A DNA stretch of 64,000 bases, taken from Allobogoriella deserti (GTDB lineage: Bacteria; Actinomycetota; Actinomycetes; Actinomycetales; Actinomycetaceae). Shown here piece by piece: positions 8,600 to 16,563 of this stretch (its first letter is position 1; each line of letters begins with the position of its first letter). The stretch covers positions 248,001 through 312,000 of the forward strand of contig NZ_JBHUEE010000005.1 of assembly GCF_042680605.1 (NCBI RefSeq), written 5' to 3'. Position numbers and translations under genes: made by a program. The notes beneath the pieces are model-generated. The model saw only the letters and a program-made list of their open reading frames with translations, ran no database searches and was not told where the DNA came from.

Positions 8600-9514
8600 A
8601 TGACGCGCAAGAAGGATCCGCCCATCTCGAGGCAGAACCGGCGAGAGGCCAGGGCTGCCTGGGTCATGCTGACGCCCTGGCTGCTCGGTTTCATCGGTAT
8701 CACGGCGATCCCGATGATCGCCTCGCTGGTCATCTCGTTCACCGACTACCCGCTCGTCGCCGCCCCCACCTGGGTGGGGCTGGAGAACTATCGCGAGCTG
8801 TTCCAGGACCCCAAATTCTTCACCTCCGTGGGCGTGACGGTGCGGTACGTGTTCATCTCGGTGCCGTTGCAGCTGGCGTTCGCGCTGGGGCTTGCGCTCG
8901 TGCTCAACCGCGGCCTGAGCGGGATGGGGCTGTACCGCAGCGCGTTCTACCTGCCCTCGTTGCTGGGCTCCAGTGTGGCCATCGCGATCCTGTGGCGGCA
9001 GGTCTTCGGCGCGGACGGGATCTTCAACGACCTGGTCGGGCTGTTCGGCGTTCCGCAGATCAGCTGGATCGGCAACCCGGAGTGGGCGCTGTCCACGCTG
9101 ATCGTGCTCAACGTGTGGACCTTCGGGTCGCCGATGGTGATCTTCCTGGCGGGCTTGCGGCAGATCCCACGGGAGTACTACGAGGCCGCGGCGGTTGACG
9201 GCGCAGGCCGGATCCGCCAGTTCTTCCGGATCACGTTGCCGTTGCTCACACCCGTCGTGTTCTTCAACGTGGTCCTCCAGTTCATCCACGCCTTCCAGGC
9301 GTTCACCCCGTCCTACATCGTCAGCGGGGGAACCGGCGGGCCGGTGGACTCGACGCTGTTCTACACCCTCTACCTCTACCAACGCGGATTCGTGCAGTTC
9401 GAGATGGGGTACGCCTCGGCCATGGCGTGGGTCCTGCTGCTCGGCATCGGCATCTTCACGGCCGCGAACTTCATCGGCTCGCGTTACTGGGTCTTCTACG
9501 GGGATGAGAAATAG
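8600..9514 (+). CDS. ABC transporter permease (MalF/UgpA type)
   Basis: A 304-residue inner-membrane permease with about six transmembrane helices, starting with WVMLTPWLLGFIGITAIP. The coupling-loop EAA motif reads YYEAAAVDGAGRIRQFFRITLP. The ATG at 8600 is preferred to an upstream TTG inside the previous gene because the first helix begins about 25 residues later, as in related permeases. It ends in RYWVFYGDEK, very like the second module's permease (FWVFYGD). No ATPase gene follows. Confidence 0.9.
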   Translation: MTRKKDPPISRQNRREARAAWVMLTPWLLGFIGITAIPMIASLVISFTDYPLVAAPTWVGLENYRELFQDPKFFTSVGVTVRYVFISVPLQLAFALGLALVLNRGLSGMGLYRSAFYLPSLLGSSVAIAILWRQVFGADGIFNDLVGLFGVPQISWIGNPEWALSTLIVLNVWTFGSPMVIFLAGLRQIPREYYEAAAVDGAGRIRQFFRITLPLLTPVVFFNVVLQFIHAFQAFTPSYIVSGGTGGPVDSTLFYTLYLYQRGFVQFEMGYASAMAWVLLLGIGIFTAANFIGSRYWVFYGDEK

Positions 9515-9516
9515 CC

Positions 9517-10428
9517 ATGGCAGTGCTGCCCATACGCCGGACGCGACGCAGCGCACGAGGTACTCCGAGGTGGACGCCCACGGTGGCGGGTCATGCGCCG
9601 TCGCGGTTCAAGCAGTTGCTCAAGCACGTCGCGCTCATCGCCGCGCTGATCGTCATGCTCTACCCGTTGCTGTGGATGCTCTCCAGCTCGTTCAAGCCGC
9701 AGGAGGAGATCTTCTCCAGCGCGGGGTTGTGGCCCGAGCATTTCACGCTCGCGAACTACATCGAGGGCTGGACCGCACTCGCCTACGGCTTCGACGTCTA
9801 CTTCCTCAACTCGCTGATCGTCTCGGTGGCGGCCGTGCTGGGGAATCTCTTCTCGTGCTCGCTCGCCGCGTTCGCCATCGCCCGGCTGAACTTCCGGGCC
9901 GCGGGCTGGATCCTCGGCGTCGTCCTGCTCACGATCATGCTGCCGTACCACGTAGTGGTGATCCCGCAGTACGTGATGTTCTCCGCGATCGGCTGGGTGA
10001 ACACGTTCTGGCCGCTCGTGCTGCCGAAGTTCCTCGCCACCGACGCGTTCTTCATCTTCCTCATGGTGCAGTTCATCCGGTCCCTGCCCCGGCAGCTGGA
10101 CGAGGCGGCGAAGATCGACGGGTGCGGGCCGTTCCGTATCTACTGGCGCATCATCCTGCCCCTGACGCTGCCCGCGCTGGCCACCACCGCGATCTTCACG
10201 TTCATCTGGACCTGGAACGACTTCTTCACCCCGCTGATCTACCTCAACGAGCCGTCGACGCACACCGTGCCGATCGCGCTGCGGAACTTCCTCGACGCGA
10301 CGGGGCAGTCCTCGCACGGAGCACTGTTCGCGATGTCGATGGCGGCACTCGCCCCGGTGGTCGGGTTCTTCATCGCCGCACAGAAGTACCTCGTCGAAGG
10401 CATCGCGACGACGGGGGCCAAGGGATGA
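9517..10428 (+). CDS. ABC transporter permease (MalG/UgpE type)
   Basis: A 303-residue partner permease. A basic N-terminus precedes the first helix (HVALIAALIVMLYPLLWML). The EAA loop reads QLDEAAKIDGCGPFRIYWRI, followed by the typical FTFIWTWNDFFTPLIYL, and the last helix ends QKYLVEGIATTGAKG, the standard MalG-type end. It starts two bases after the MalF-type stop; its own stop overlaps the next ATG by 4 nt. Confidence 0.92.
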   Translation: MAVLPIRRTRRSARGTPRWTPTVAGHAPSRFKQLLKHVALIAALIVMLYPLLWMLSSSFKPQEEIFSSAGLWPEHFTLANYIEGWTALAYGFDVYFLNSLIVSVAAVLGNLFSCSLAAFAIARLNFRAAGWILGVVLLTIMLPYHVVVIPQYVMFSAIGWVNTFWPLVLPKFLATDAFFIFLMVQFIRSLPRQLDEAAKIDGCGPFRIYWRIILPLTLPALATTAIFTFIWTWNDFFTPLIYLNEPSTHTVPIALRNFLDATGQSSHGALFAMSMAALAPVVGFFIAAQKYLVEGIATTGAKG

Positions 10429-11210
10429 ACGCGGCCGACACCCGGTCCGGGTCCACCGAGGAGAACGCCGTCGACGGCGGGCACCTGCTCGCCGCCGGTA
10501 TCGGCAGCGCCGCCGTGGACCTGAGCTTCCCGATCGACTCGGACCACTTCCGCTGGCGGCACGAGCGGACCGTCGTCGACACCCTGGACGACGGCGGACC
10601 GTTCGAGACCAGCCGGTTCGCCATGTCGGCCCACGCCTTCACCCACGCCGACGCCCCCGCCCACGTCGTCGCCGACGGCGGCGGCCTGGAGACGATGCCG
10701 CCGACCACGTGGATCGGACGCGCCCTCGTCGCCGACGTCAGCACGGTCCCCGAGTCGAGTCCGGTCACCGCTACCGCGCTACGGGAGGCGAGAGGCGACG
10801 TCGGGCATGACGACATCCTGCTGATCCGTACGGACTGGGACCGCAGACGCGACATCGCCACACCTGAGTACTGGTCCGACGCACCGTGGATCGACCCGGA
10901 GGCGGCCGACTGGATCGCCGAACGGCACCCGCGCGCCGTCGGGTTCGACTTCCCGCAGGACGCCGCCATCCGGCACACGCTCACCGGCCGCCGGGGCGGG
11001 CCGGAGGAGTTCGTCACGCACGACCGGCTGCTGCGCCGGGGGATCGGGCTCATCGAGTATCTCCGCGGACTCGACCGCCTCCCGGGCGAGGTGCTCCTCG
11101 TCGCGGCGCCCATCGCCCTGACCGGATCCGACGGCGGGCCCGTCCGGGCGACCGCCTTCCCGGCCACCGACCTCGCCATGCACGTCAGACGAACCAAAGG
11201 GGAACTGTGA
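10425..11210 (+). CDS. Cyclase family protein (metal-dependent hydrolase, kynurenine formamidase-like fold)
   Basis: A 261-residue member of the putative cyclase family. The signature HxxTHxDxPxH is present as HAFTHADAPAH near residue 70, the zinc/manganese-binding site of kynurenine formamidase and related cyclases and isatin hydrolases. The true start is ATG 10425, overlapping the permease stop in ATGA. It lies between a sugar transporter and a glycoside hydrolase, unusual company for this family; it may hydrolyse a cyclic ester or amide on the imported sugar or aglycone, which is speculation. Confidence 0.85.
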   Translation: MNAADTRSGSTEENAVDGGHLLAAGIGSAAVDLSFPIDSDHFRWRHERTVVDTLDDGGPFETSRFAMSAHAFTHADAPAHVVADGGGLETMPPTTWIGRALVADVSTVPESSPVTATALREARGDVGHDDILLIRTDWDRRRDIATPEYWSDAPWIDPEAADWIAERHPRAVGFDFPQDAAIRHTLTGRRGGPEEFVTHDRLLRRGIGLIEYLRGLDRLPGEVLLVAAPIALTGSDGGPVRATAFPATDLAMHVRRTKGEL

Positions 11211-13450
11211 TCTCACTGCACCAGGGCCGCCCGACCGCGGCCCTCAACGGCACGTGGAAGTACCGCCTGGACGACGAGCCCGACGGCGCGGCGGCGGAGA
11301 AGTACGCCCGCGCCGACCACGACGACAGCTCCTGGCCCGAGCTCGATCTCCCGACCAACTGGTACCTCACCGAGATCGGCGACTACTTCGGGACCGTGTG
11401 GTTCCGCCGGCACTTCACCGTCCCGGACGAGCTGGCCGGCGGGCGCCTGTTCGTCCGGTTCGAGGCGGTCGACTACTACGCCGACGTCTGGGTGAACGAC
11501 GTCTACCTCGGCCACCACGAGGGCATGTTCAACCCGTTCGAGTTCGACATCACCGATGCGGTGGACCCAGGCGGCGACAACGTCATCGTCCTCAAGGACG
11601 GTGCCCCGCGCGACGACACCGAGTACGTCCAGGCCGTCTTCTCCGACAACCCGCTCTCCGACGACTACCAGCGCCATCAAGCCGTCGCGATCAACCAGAT
11701 CAAGGGCCACATGATCGACGCCATGCACCGGCCCGGGGCGATGACGAAGTTCCGTCAGGACGGCACCTCGGGCGGCCCCTGGGGCAGCATCGATCTCGTC
11801 GCGCGACCGTCGGTCTACGTCGACCACGTCCGCATCTTCACCCGGATCGGGATTAAGAAGGACTGGCTCGGCGACCAGCTCGACAAGCCCGACGGATCCG
11901 GTCTGGTCGCCGTCGACGTCGCCGTGGTCAACACGACCGGTCGGACCGTCGTCGCCGACGCCGACCTGACCGTCACCCCGAAGACCTTCGACGGGCCCGC
12001 GACCCGCGGCGGCGAGCGCACGCTCGTGCTCCCGCCGGGTCGCTCGGTGGTCAAGCTGGTCCTCACCGTGGCCGAAGCCCGCCTGTGGTGGACGTGGGAC
12101 CACGGCAGCCCGGACCTGTACACCGCCACGATCCGGGTGGGTGAGGACCACCTCGACCAGACGTTCGGCATCAAGGAGATCACCCACGACGACGCCACCG
12201 GCCAGTGGTACCTCAACGGCAAGCGGATCTTCCTGCGCGGGATGCGCTACATCACCTCCCAGTGGCTCAGCGAGGGCAACCGGGAACTGTGGGGCGAGGA
12301 CCTGCAGAAGATGCTCGACATGCAGATCAACTCGATCCGCATCGGCAGTCACGTCGAGCCGGACGAGTTCTACACGATGTGCGACGAGCTCGGGTTCCTC
12401 GTCTGGCAGGTCTTCCCGCTGCACTACTGCGTCTCCGACAGCGACGACTTCATCGCCCGCGCCTCGGAGATGATCCGCGACATGGGCGAGATGCTCGTCA
12501 ACCACGCGAGCATCGGGATGTGGTCGGTCTTCAAGGAACCGGAGATCTACCTGCTGCCGGACAAGCCGAACAACTACTTCCGGCTCTGCCAGATCCTCAA
12601 GGAGACCCTCGGGACCGTCGACCCCACCCGGTGGATCCATCTCGGCGACTACCGCGAGGGTGCCCAGAACCTCATGATCGGTGGCGTCCAACCCGGCGAC
12701 CGGGACATGCACCAGACGATCGTCCAACCCCAGATCGTCGAGTTCGGTGCCGCATCGATCCCGAACCTGGAGACGCTGAGGACCTTCATCCCCGAGGACA
12801 AGCTCTGGCCACCGGACTGGGACACCTGGGAGTACCACGGCCTGTTCTACGACCTCGCCTTCAAAGGGGCGAAGATCGACGTGGGCAACTCGCTCGAGGA
12901 GTTCATCGACAACTACCAGTCCTACGAGGCGCTGGTGGTCAAGGAGCAGATCGAGTTCTTCCGGCAGCGCAAGTACTCGCCGGTGGCTTCGATGTACCTC
13001 TACTACTGGAGCGATTCCTGCCCGATCATCGGTTCGGGCCTGCTCGACTACTACCGGCGCCCGTACAAGGTCTACGACTGGATGAAGGCCGTCTACACCC
13101 GCGTGCTGGTCAGCTTCGAACGCACCGCCTCGCCCTACCTGCTTGGTCGGGAGAAGGTCTACCCGCGCGGCAGCACGTTCGCCGGGAAGCTCTGGGTCAC
13201 GAACGACTACGACACCGACGTCGACGGTGCCGAGATCTCCTGGCGGATCCGGCGCGCGGCCGGAGGTGAGGACGTCACCGGACGCACCTTCACCGGGACG
13301 TTGCCGGCCGACTCGGCCGAGCAGAGCGACAACGTCATCTGGCCCGTCCCGGCCGACGCCGAGCCAGGCGGGTACCGGATCGAGATGGCCGTCACCGACC
13401 GCGCCGGTGAGGTGCTGTCGGAGAACGCCATGGACTTCGAGGTGCGATAG
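11207..13450 (+). CDS. Glycoside hydrolase family 2-type protein with atypical acid/base motif
   Basis: A 747-residue protein with the GH2 layout: N-terminal sugar-binding jelly roll (LNGTWKYRLD, then WFRRHFTVP and VWVNDVYLGHHEGMFNPF), an Ig-like domain, then the TIM barrel starting near LNGKRIFLRGMRYI. The nucleophile region fits VEFGAASIPN with Glu512, as in beta-mannosidase-like members. The acid/base stretch reads MWSVFKEPE: Glu444 is preceded by Lys443 instead of the near-invariant Asn. No signal peptide is seen, so it acts in the cytoplasm on imported material. GTG at 11207 overlaps the cyclase stop. Substrate unknown. Confidence 0.85.
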   Translation: MISLHQGRPTAALNGTWKYRLDDEPDGAAAEKYARADHDDSSWPELDLPTNWYLTEIGDYFGTVWFRRHFTVPDELAGGRLFVRFEAVDYYADVWVNDVYLGHHEGMFNPFEFDITDAVDPGGDNVIVLKDGAPRDDTEYVQAVFSDNPLSDDYQRHQAVAINQIKGHMIDAMHRPGAMTKFRQDGTSGGPWGSIDLVARPSVYVDHVRIFTRIGIKKDWLGDQLDKPDGSGLVAVDVAVVNTTGRTVVADADLTVTPKTFDGPATRGGERTLVLPPGRSVVKLVLTVAEARLWWTWDHGSPDLYTATIRVGEDHLDQTFGIKEITHDDATGQWYLNGKRIFLRGMRYITSQWLSEGNRELWGEDLQKMLDMQINSIRIGSHVEPDEFYTMCDELGFLVWQVFPLHYCVSDSDDFIARASEMIRDMGEMLVNHASIGMWSVFKEPEIYLLPDKPNNYFRLCQILKETLGTVDPTRWIHLGDYREGAQNLMIGGVQPGDRDMHQTIVQPQIVEFGAASIPNLETLRTFIPEDKLWPPDWDTWEYHGLFYDLAFKGAKIDVGNSLEEFIDNYQSYEALVVKEQIEFFRQRKYSPVASMYLYYWSDSCPIIGSGLLDYYRRPYKVYDWMKAVYTRVLVSFERTASPYLLGREKVYPRGSTFAGKLWVTNDYDTDVDGAEISWRIRRAAGGEDVTGRTFTGTLPADSAEQSDNVIWPVPADAEPGGYRIEMAVTDRAGEVLSENAMDFEVR

Positions 13451-13452
13451 CG

Positions 13453-14172
13453 ATGCCGGCACAGATCGTAGCCATCACCGGCTCGGGCAGCGGGATCGGG
13501 CGGGCCACCGCCCGGAGGTTCCTCGCCGCCGGAGCCACCGTGTACGGGTTCGACATCATCGACCAGGCTCCCGAACCGGACGGCGCCGGACGCTGGGTCC
13601 CACGCCGGCTGGATGTCTCCGACGCCGAGGCCGTGCGCCGCGAGATGGCGGCGGTGACCGCCGAGCACGGGGCCGTCGACGTCCTTGTCACCAGCGCCGC
13701 CGTCGGCTTTCCCGAGAACTTCACCGACATGCCGGTCGAGTCGTGGGACCGCGTCTGGGACATCAACGTCACCGGCACCATGGTCTGCGTCCGATCCGTG
13801 CTGCCTTCGATGATCGAACGGGGCGGGGGAGCGGTGGTGGTGATCTCCTCGATCGCCGGCCGCTCCAGGTCCGTCGCCAACGGCGCGCACTACACGGTCT
13901 CCAAGTACGGCCTGATCGGCCTGACCAGGCACGTGGCGGCCGAGCTGGCAGGGACCGGCGTACGGATCAACTGCGTGGCACCGGGGCCTACCGACTCCCC
14001 GATCCTCACGGCCAACTCCACCGAGGACCAGGTGCAGAAGATCATCGAATCCACCCCGCTGCGGCGGATCGCCGAGCCCGATGACGTGGCCGGCGTCGTG
14101 ACCTTCGCGGCGAGTGAGCGTGCCCGCCAGATCCACGGCGCCGTGCTCGACGTGAACGGAGGGTTGTACTGA
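13453..14172 (+). CDS. SDR family oxidoreductase
   Basis: A 239-residue short-chain dehydrogenase. AITGSGSGIGRATA is the TGxxxGxG cofactor motif; the catalytic set is Ser in VVISSIAG, Tyr147 and Lys151 in HYTVSKYG. It ends in GAVLDVNGGLY, as does the next gene. It begins two bases after the GH2 stop and ends overlapping the next ATG in TGATG. It could oxidise a sugar released by the GH2 enzyme. Confidence 0.9.
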   Translation: MPAQIVAITGSGSGIGRATARRFLAAGATVYGFDIIDQAPEPDGAGRWVPRRLDVSDAEAVRREMAAVTAEHGAVDVLVTSAAVGFPENFTDMPVESWDRVWDINVTGTMVCVRSVLPSMIERGGGAVVVISSIAGRSRSVANGAHYTVSKYGLIGLTRHVAAELAGTGVRINCVAPGPTDSPILTANSTEDQVQKIIESTPLRRIAEPDDVAGVVTFAASERARQIHGAVLDVNGGLY

Positions 14173-14891
14173 TGGCCGGAGAATTCAGCGGACGCGGTGT
14201 CCTGGTCACGGGCGCGGCCGGCGGAATCGGGCAGGCGACCGCGGAGGCGTTCCTCGAGGCGGGAGCCTCGGTGACGGGTGCGGACCTGGAACGGCCGGCC
14301 GCTCGTGACGGCGCAGCACTGGCGACCGTGGCCTTCGACCCGACCTCGGAGAGGTCCCAGCATGAGATGGTCGGGTCCGCCCTCGCGCACGCCGGTCGGC
14401 TCGACGTCGTGGTCACCCACGCGTTCGTCGGCTCGGCCACGCCACTGGCCGACCTGACGCTGGAGGAGTGGAACCGCCTGATCGGGATCAACCTGCGTGG
14501 GGCGATGCTGACCATCAAGTCGGCGCTGCCGCACCTGGGTGCGGGCGGCTCGATCGTCATCACCTCCTCGATCGCGGGCCGGCGGTACAGCAGCGTGATG
14601 GGACCGCACTACACCGTGGCGCGGTACGGACTCATCGGGCTCGGCCGGCACCTGGCCACGGAGCTGGCCGGCACCGGGATCCGGGTCAACGTGGTCTGCC
14701 CCGGCCCGCCGGACACCCCGCAGATGTGGGAGGTCACGACGGCGGAGCAACGCCGGTCCATCGCGGCCGCCATGCCCACCCGGCGCCTGACCACGGGCCG
14801 CGACGTCGCCGAGACGATCACCTTCCTCGCCGGCGAGGACGCCCGGCACATGCACGGCGCCGTCGTCGACGTCAACGGAGGGCTGTACTGA
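14172..14891 (+). CDS. SDR family protein lacking the catalytic lysine
   Basis: A 239-residue tandem paralogue of the preceding SDR, with the same length and the same end (GAVVDVNGGLY). The cofactor motif LVTGAAGGIGQATA is intact and Ser in IVITSSIAG and Tyr147 are kept, but the YxxxK motif reads YTVAR, so residue 151 is Arg. The codon is CGG, more than one base from AAG, so it is not a simple sequencing error. It may be catalytically altered or act as a partner subunit of its neighbour. Translation is coupled to it by TGATG. Only 16 nt separate its stop from the convergent GntR gene. Confidence 0.88.
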   Translation: MAGEFSGRGVLVTGAAGGIGQATAEAFLEAGASVTGADLERPAARDGAALATVAFDPTSERSQHEMVGSALAHAGRLDVVVTHAFVGSATPLADLTLEEWNRLIGINLRGAMLTIKSALPHLGAGGSIVITSSIAGRRYSSVMGPHYTVARYGLIGLGRHLATELAGTGIRVNVVCPGPPDTPQMWEVTTAEQRRSIAAAMPTRRLTTGRDVAETITFLAGEDARHMHGAVVDVNGGLY

Positions 14892-14907
14892 AGAGTCGGG
14901 CGCGCTG

Positions 14908-15594
14908 TCAGTCCCGGGCGGTGGTCCCGCCCTCGCGGAGTTCGGCCAGCACGCGGTCCCGGGCCAGCGCGATGTGACTGACGAGGGCCTCGCAGGCGCC
15001 CGCCTCGTTGCCGGCGGCGATCGCGTCCATTACGGCCTGATGCTCACCGACCACCGTCGAGATCGAGGTGCGCCGGTGCGCGCGGTACTGCCCGATGGTC
15101 AGATGGATCTCGCCCGAGATCATCTCGTACATCCGGGTCAGCCGCTCACTGTCGAAGCCGTGGACCAGGCCCCAGTGGAACGCGATGTCGGCCTGGACGA
15201 GCTCGGTGAAGTTCCCGTGGTCCTCGGCGACCTGCATGGCTTCCTGGGCCGTCGTCATCTCCTGCGGCACGTGACGGCGGCGCGCGAGGTGGGCCGCCGC
15301 GGTCGCCTCGAAGGTCGACCTGCTGAAGAACAGGTCCTCGATCTCGTGCTCGTCCAGCCGCGGGACGACGGCGGACTTGTGCGCCACCCTGCGGAGGAGG
15401 CCGAGACTGGTCAGGCGTTCGAGGCATGACTTGGCGGTCGGCCGGGCCACGCCGTACTCGCCGGCGACGCGCTGTTCGGTGACCTTCTCCCCGGGCTTGA
15501 TCTCACCGTTGATGATCCGCGTGCGCAGCGACTCGAAGAGCGCCTCTGTGAGCGAGGTGGGGCCGAGCTTGAACTGGCTGGGGCTTGTCGACAC
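14908..15594 (-). CDS. GntR family regulator with FCD domain
   Basis: A 228-residue regulator: winged helix with EYGVARPTAKSCLERLTSLGLL (residue range about 35-60; recognition helix ARPTAKSCLERL), then FCD with RSTFEATAAAHLARR. The ATKSC stretch departs from the usual TVREAL pattern. I place the start at the GTG at 15594 because GGAGGAAGGA lies just upstream on the minus strand; a GTG seven codons earlier (15615) would bury that site in the coding region. It sits between the SDR pair and the isomerase gene and probably controls part of this locus. Confidence 0.88.
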   Translation of the reverse strand: MSTSPSQFKLGPTSLTEALFESLRTRIINGEIKPGEKVTEQRVAGEYGVARPTAKSCLERLTSLGLLRRVAHKSAVVPRLDEHEIEDLFFSRSTFEATAAAHLARRRHVPQEMTTAQEAMQVAEDHGNFTELVQADIAFHWGLVHGFDSERLTRMYEMISGEIHLTIGQYRAHRRTSISTVVGEHQAVMDAIAAGNEAGACEALVSHIALARDRVLAELREGGTTARD

Positions 15595-15685
15595 ACCTCG
15601 TCCTTCCTCCGGCACGGCGAGATCCCGGCCATGTCAGTGGCGATCACTCGCCAGACATCATGACAGTTTCCACCGGCCGGTGCCG

Positions 15686-16486
15686 TCAGGCCTCGAGCCA
15701 GCCCAGGGTCTGTCGCGTGGGCCGCGTCGGCTTGTACTCGGCCGCCACGGTGCCGGTGTAGCCGGTCTCGCGCAGCGCCCGTGCGATCTCGTCCCAGTTC
15801 AGGTCGCCGGAGCCCGGTTCACCGCGGCCCGGTGCGTCGGCGAGCTGGACGTGCCCGAACCTCCCGCGCGTCTCGCGTACGGCGGCGGCGACATCGACGC
15901 CGTTGTGGCCCAGGTGGAAGGTGTCCACCAGCAGTGCCAGGCGCGGGGAGCCGACCTCCTCGACGAGATCCAATGCGTCACGATGCGTGGTCAGTGGGTA
16001 GGCCCCGTTGAGGCCGTGCGCGAGCGGTTCGACGAGCACCGTCCCATCGATCTCGTCGACGGCCTCGGCCGCAGCACGGTAGGCGCGGACGGCGACGGCT
16101 CGTTGTTGCTTCTCGCTCTCGGACGGGTCGAGCTGGCCGTAGAGGAGGTTGAACGCGCGACACCCGGTGGCGCGGGCCAGGTGCAGCAGCGCCTCGGTCG
16201 CCGTCTCGAGCTCGTTCGCGCGCTCCGGCCGGCACGCGATTCCGCGTTCTCCACCGGGCATGTCGCCGGCGAAGAAGTTCAGGCCGGTCAGGCGCACGCC
16301 GGCGTCGGCGACGGCGCCTGCGACGTCGTCGAGCTCGGTGGCCGTGGGATCGGCGGTGGGGAACGGCCACCATGATTCGACCGAGGTGAAGCCTGCGTCC
16401 GCTGCGGCACGGAATCGTTCGAGATAGGGCACGTCGGTGAACAGGAGCGAGATGTTGGCGCTGACGTCGTAGTCGTTCCACTTCAT
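15686..16486 (-). CDS. Sugar phosphate isomerase/epimerase, hydroxypyruvate isomerase-like
   Basis: A 266-residue xylose-isomerase-like TIM barrel. The start VSANISLLFTDVPYLERF and the metal-site stretches TVLVEPLA (Glu), LLVDTFHLGHNG (Asp, His), FGHVQLADAPGRGEPG (His, Asp) and VAAEYKP (Glu) match the hydroxypyruvate isomerase group. The ATG at 16486 (MKWNDYDVSANIS) is chosen; the longer frame would add residues that overlap the intergenic palindrome. It is divergent from the GHL6 gene. A role in converting a keto-acid or keto-sugar is likely. Confidence 0.85.
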   Translation of the reverse strand: MKWNDYDVSANISLLFTDVPYLERFRAAADAGFTSVESWWPFPTADPTATELDDVAGAVADAGVRLTGLNFFAGDMPGGERGIACRPERANELETATEALLHLARATGCRAFNLLYGQLDPSESEKQQRAVAVRAYRAAAEAVDEIDGTVLVEPLAHGLNGAYPLTTHRDALDLVEEVGSPRLALLVDTFHLGHNGVDVAAAVRETRGRFGHVQLADAPGRGEPGSGDLNWDEIARALRETGYTGTVAAEYKPTRPTRQTLGWLEA

Positions 16487-16516
16487 AGCAGGATCTTGCC
16501 ACGACCATGACGTACA

Positions 16517-16533
16517 TGTCAGCATGTCTGACA
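16517..16533. promoter_or_regulatory. Palindrome in divergent intergenic region, candidate GntR operator
   Basis: TGTCAG-CATGT-CTGACA is a perfect 6-nt-arm inverted repeat between the divergent isomerase and GHL6 genes. Its right half contains TGTC-T-GACA (16525-16533), which fits the general GTx(0-1)xAC core of GntR operators. It could control both genes. The adjacent FCD-GntR gene (14908-15594) is a positional candidate for the binder. Confidence 0.4.
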
Positions 16534-16563
16534 ATTCAGCGACGAAGCTCAGGAGGAGGCGCC

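Noticed and set aside
10886..11206. Upstream extension of the GH2 reading frame
   Set aside because: Overlaps the cyclase gene; the extension is low-complexity and GTG 11207 fits the GH2 start LNGTWKYRLD.
15631..15665. Recurring TGTCAG/CAGACA/TGACAG half-sites upstream of the 14908 GntR gene
   Set aside because: Similar half-sites to 16517 but spacing is irregular (about 14-20 nt) and there is no clean palindrome, so I do not call an operator.
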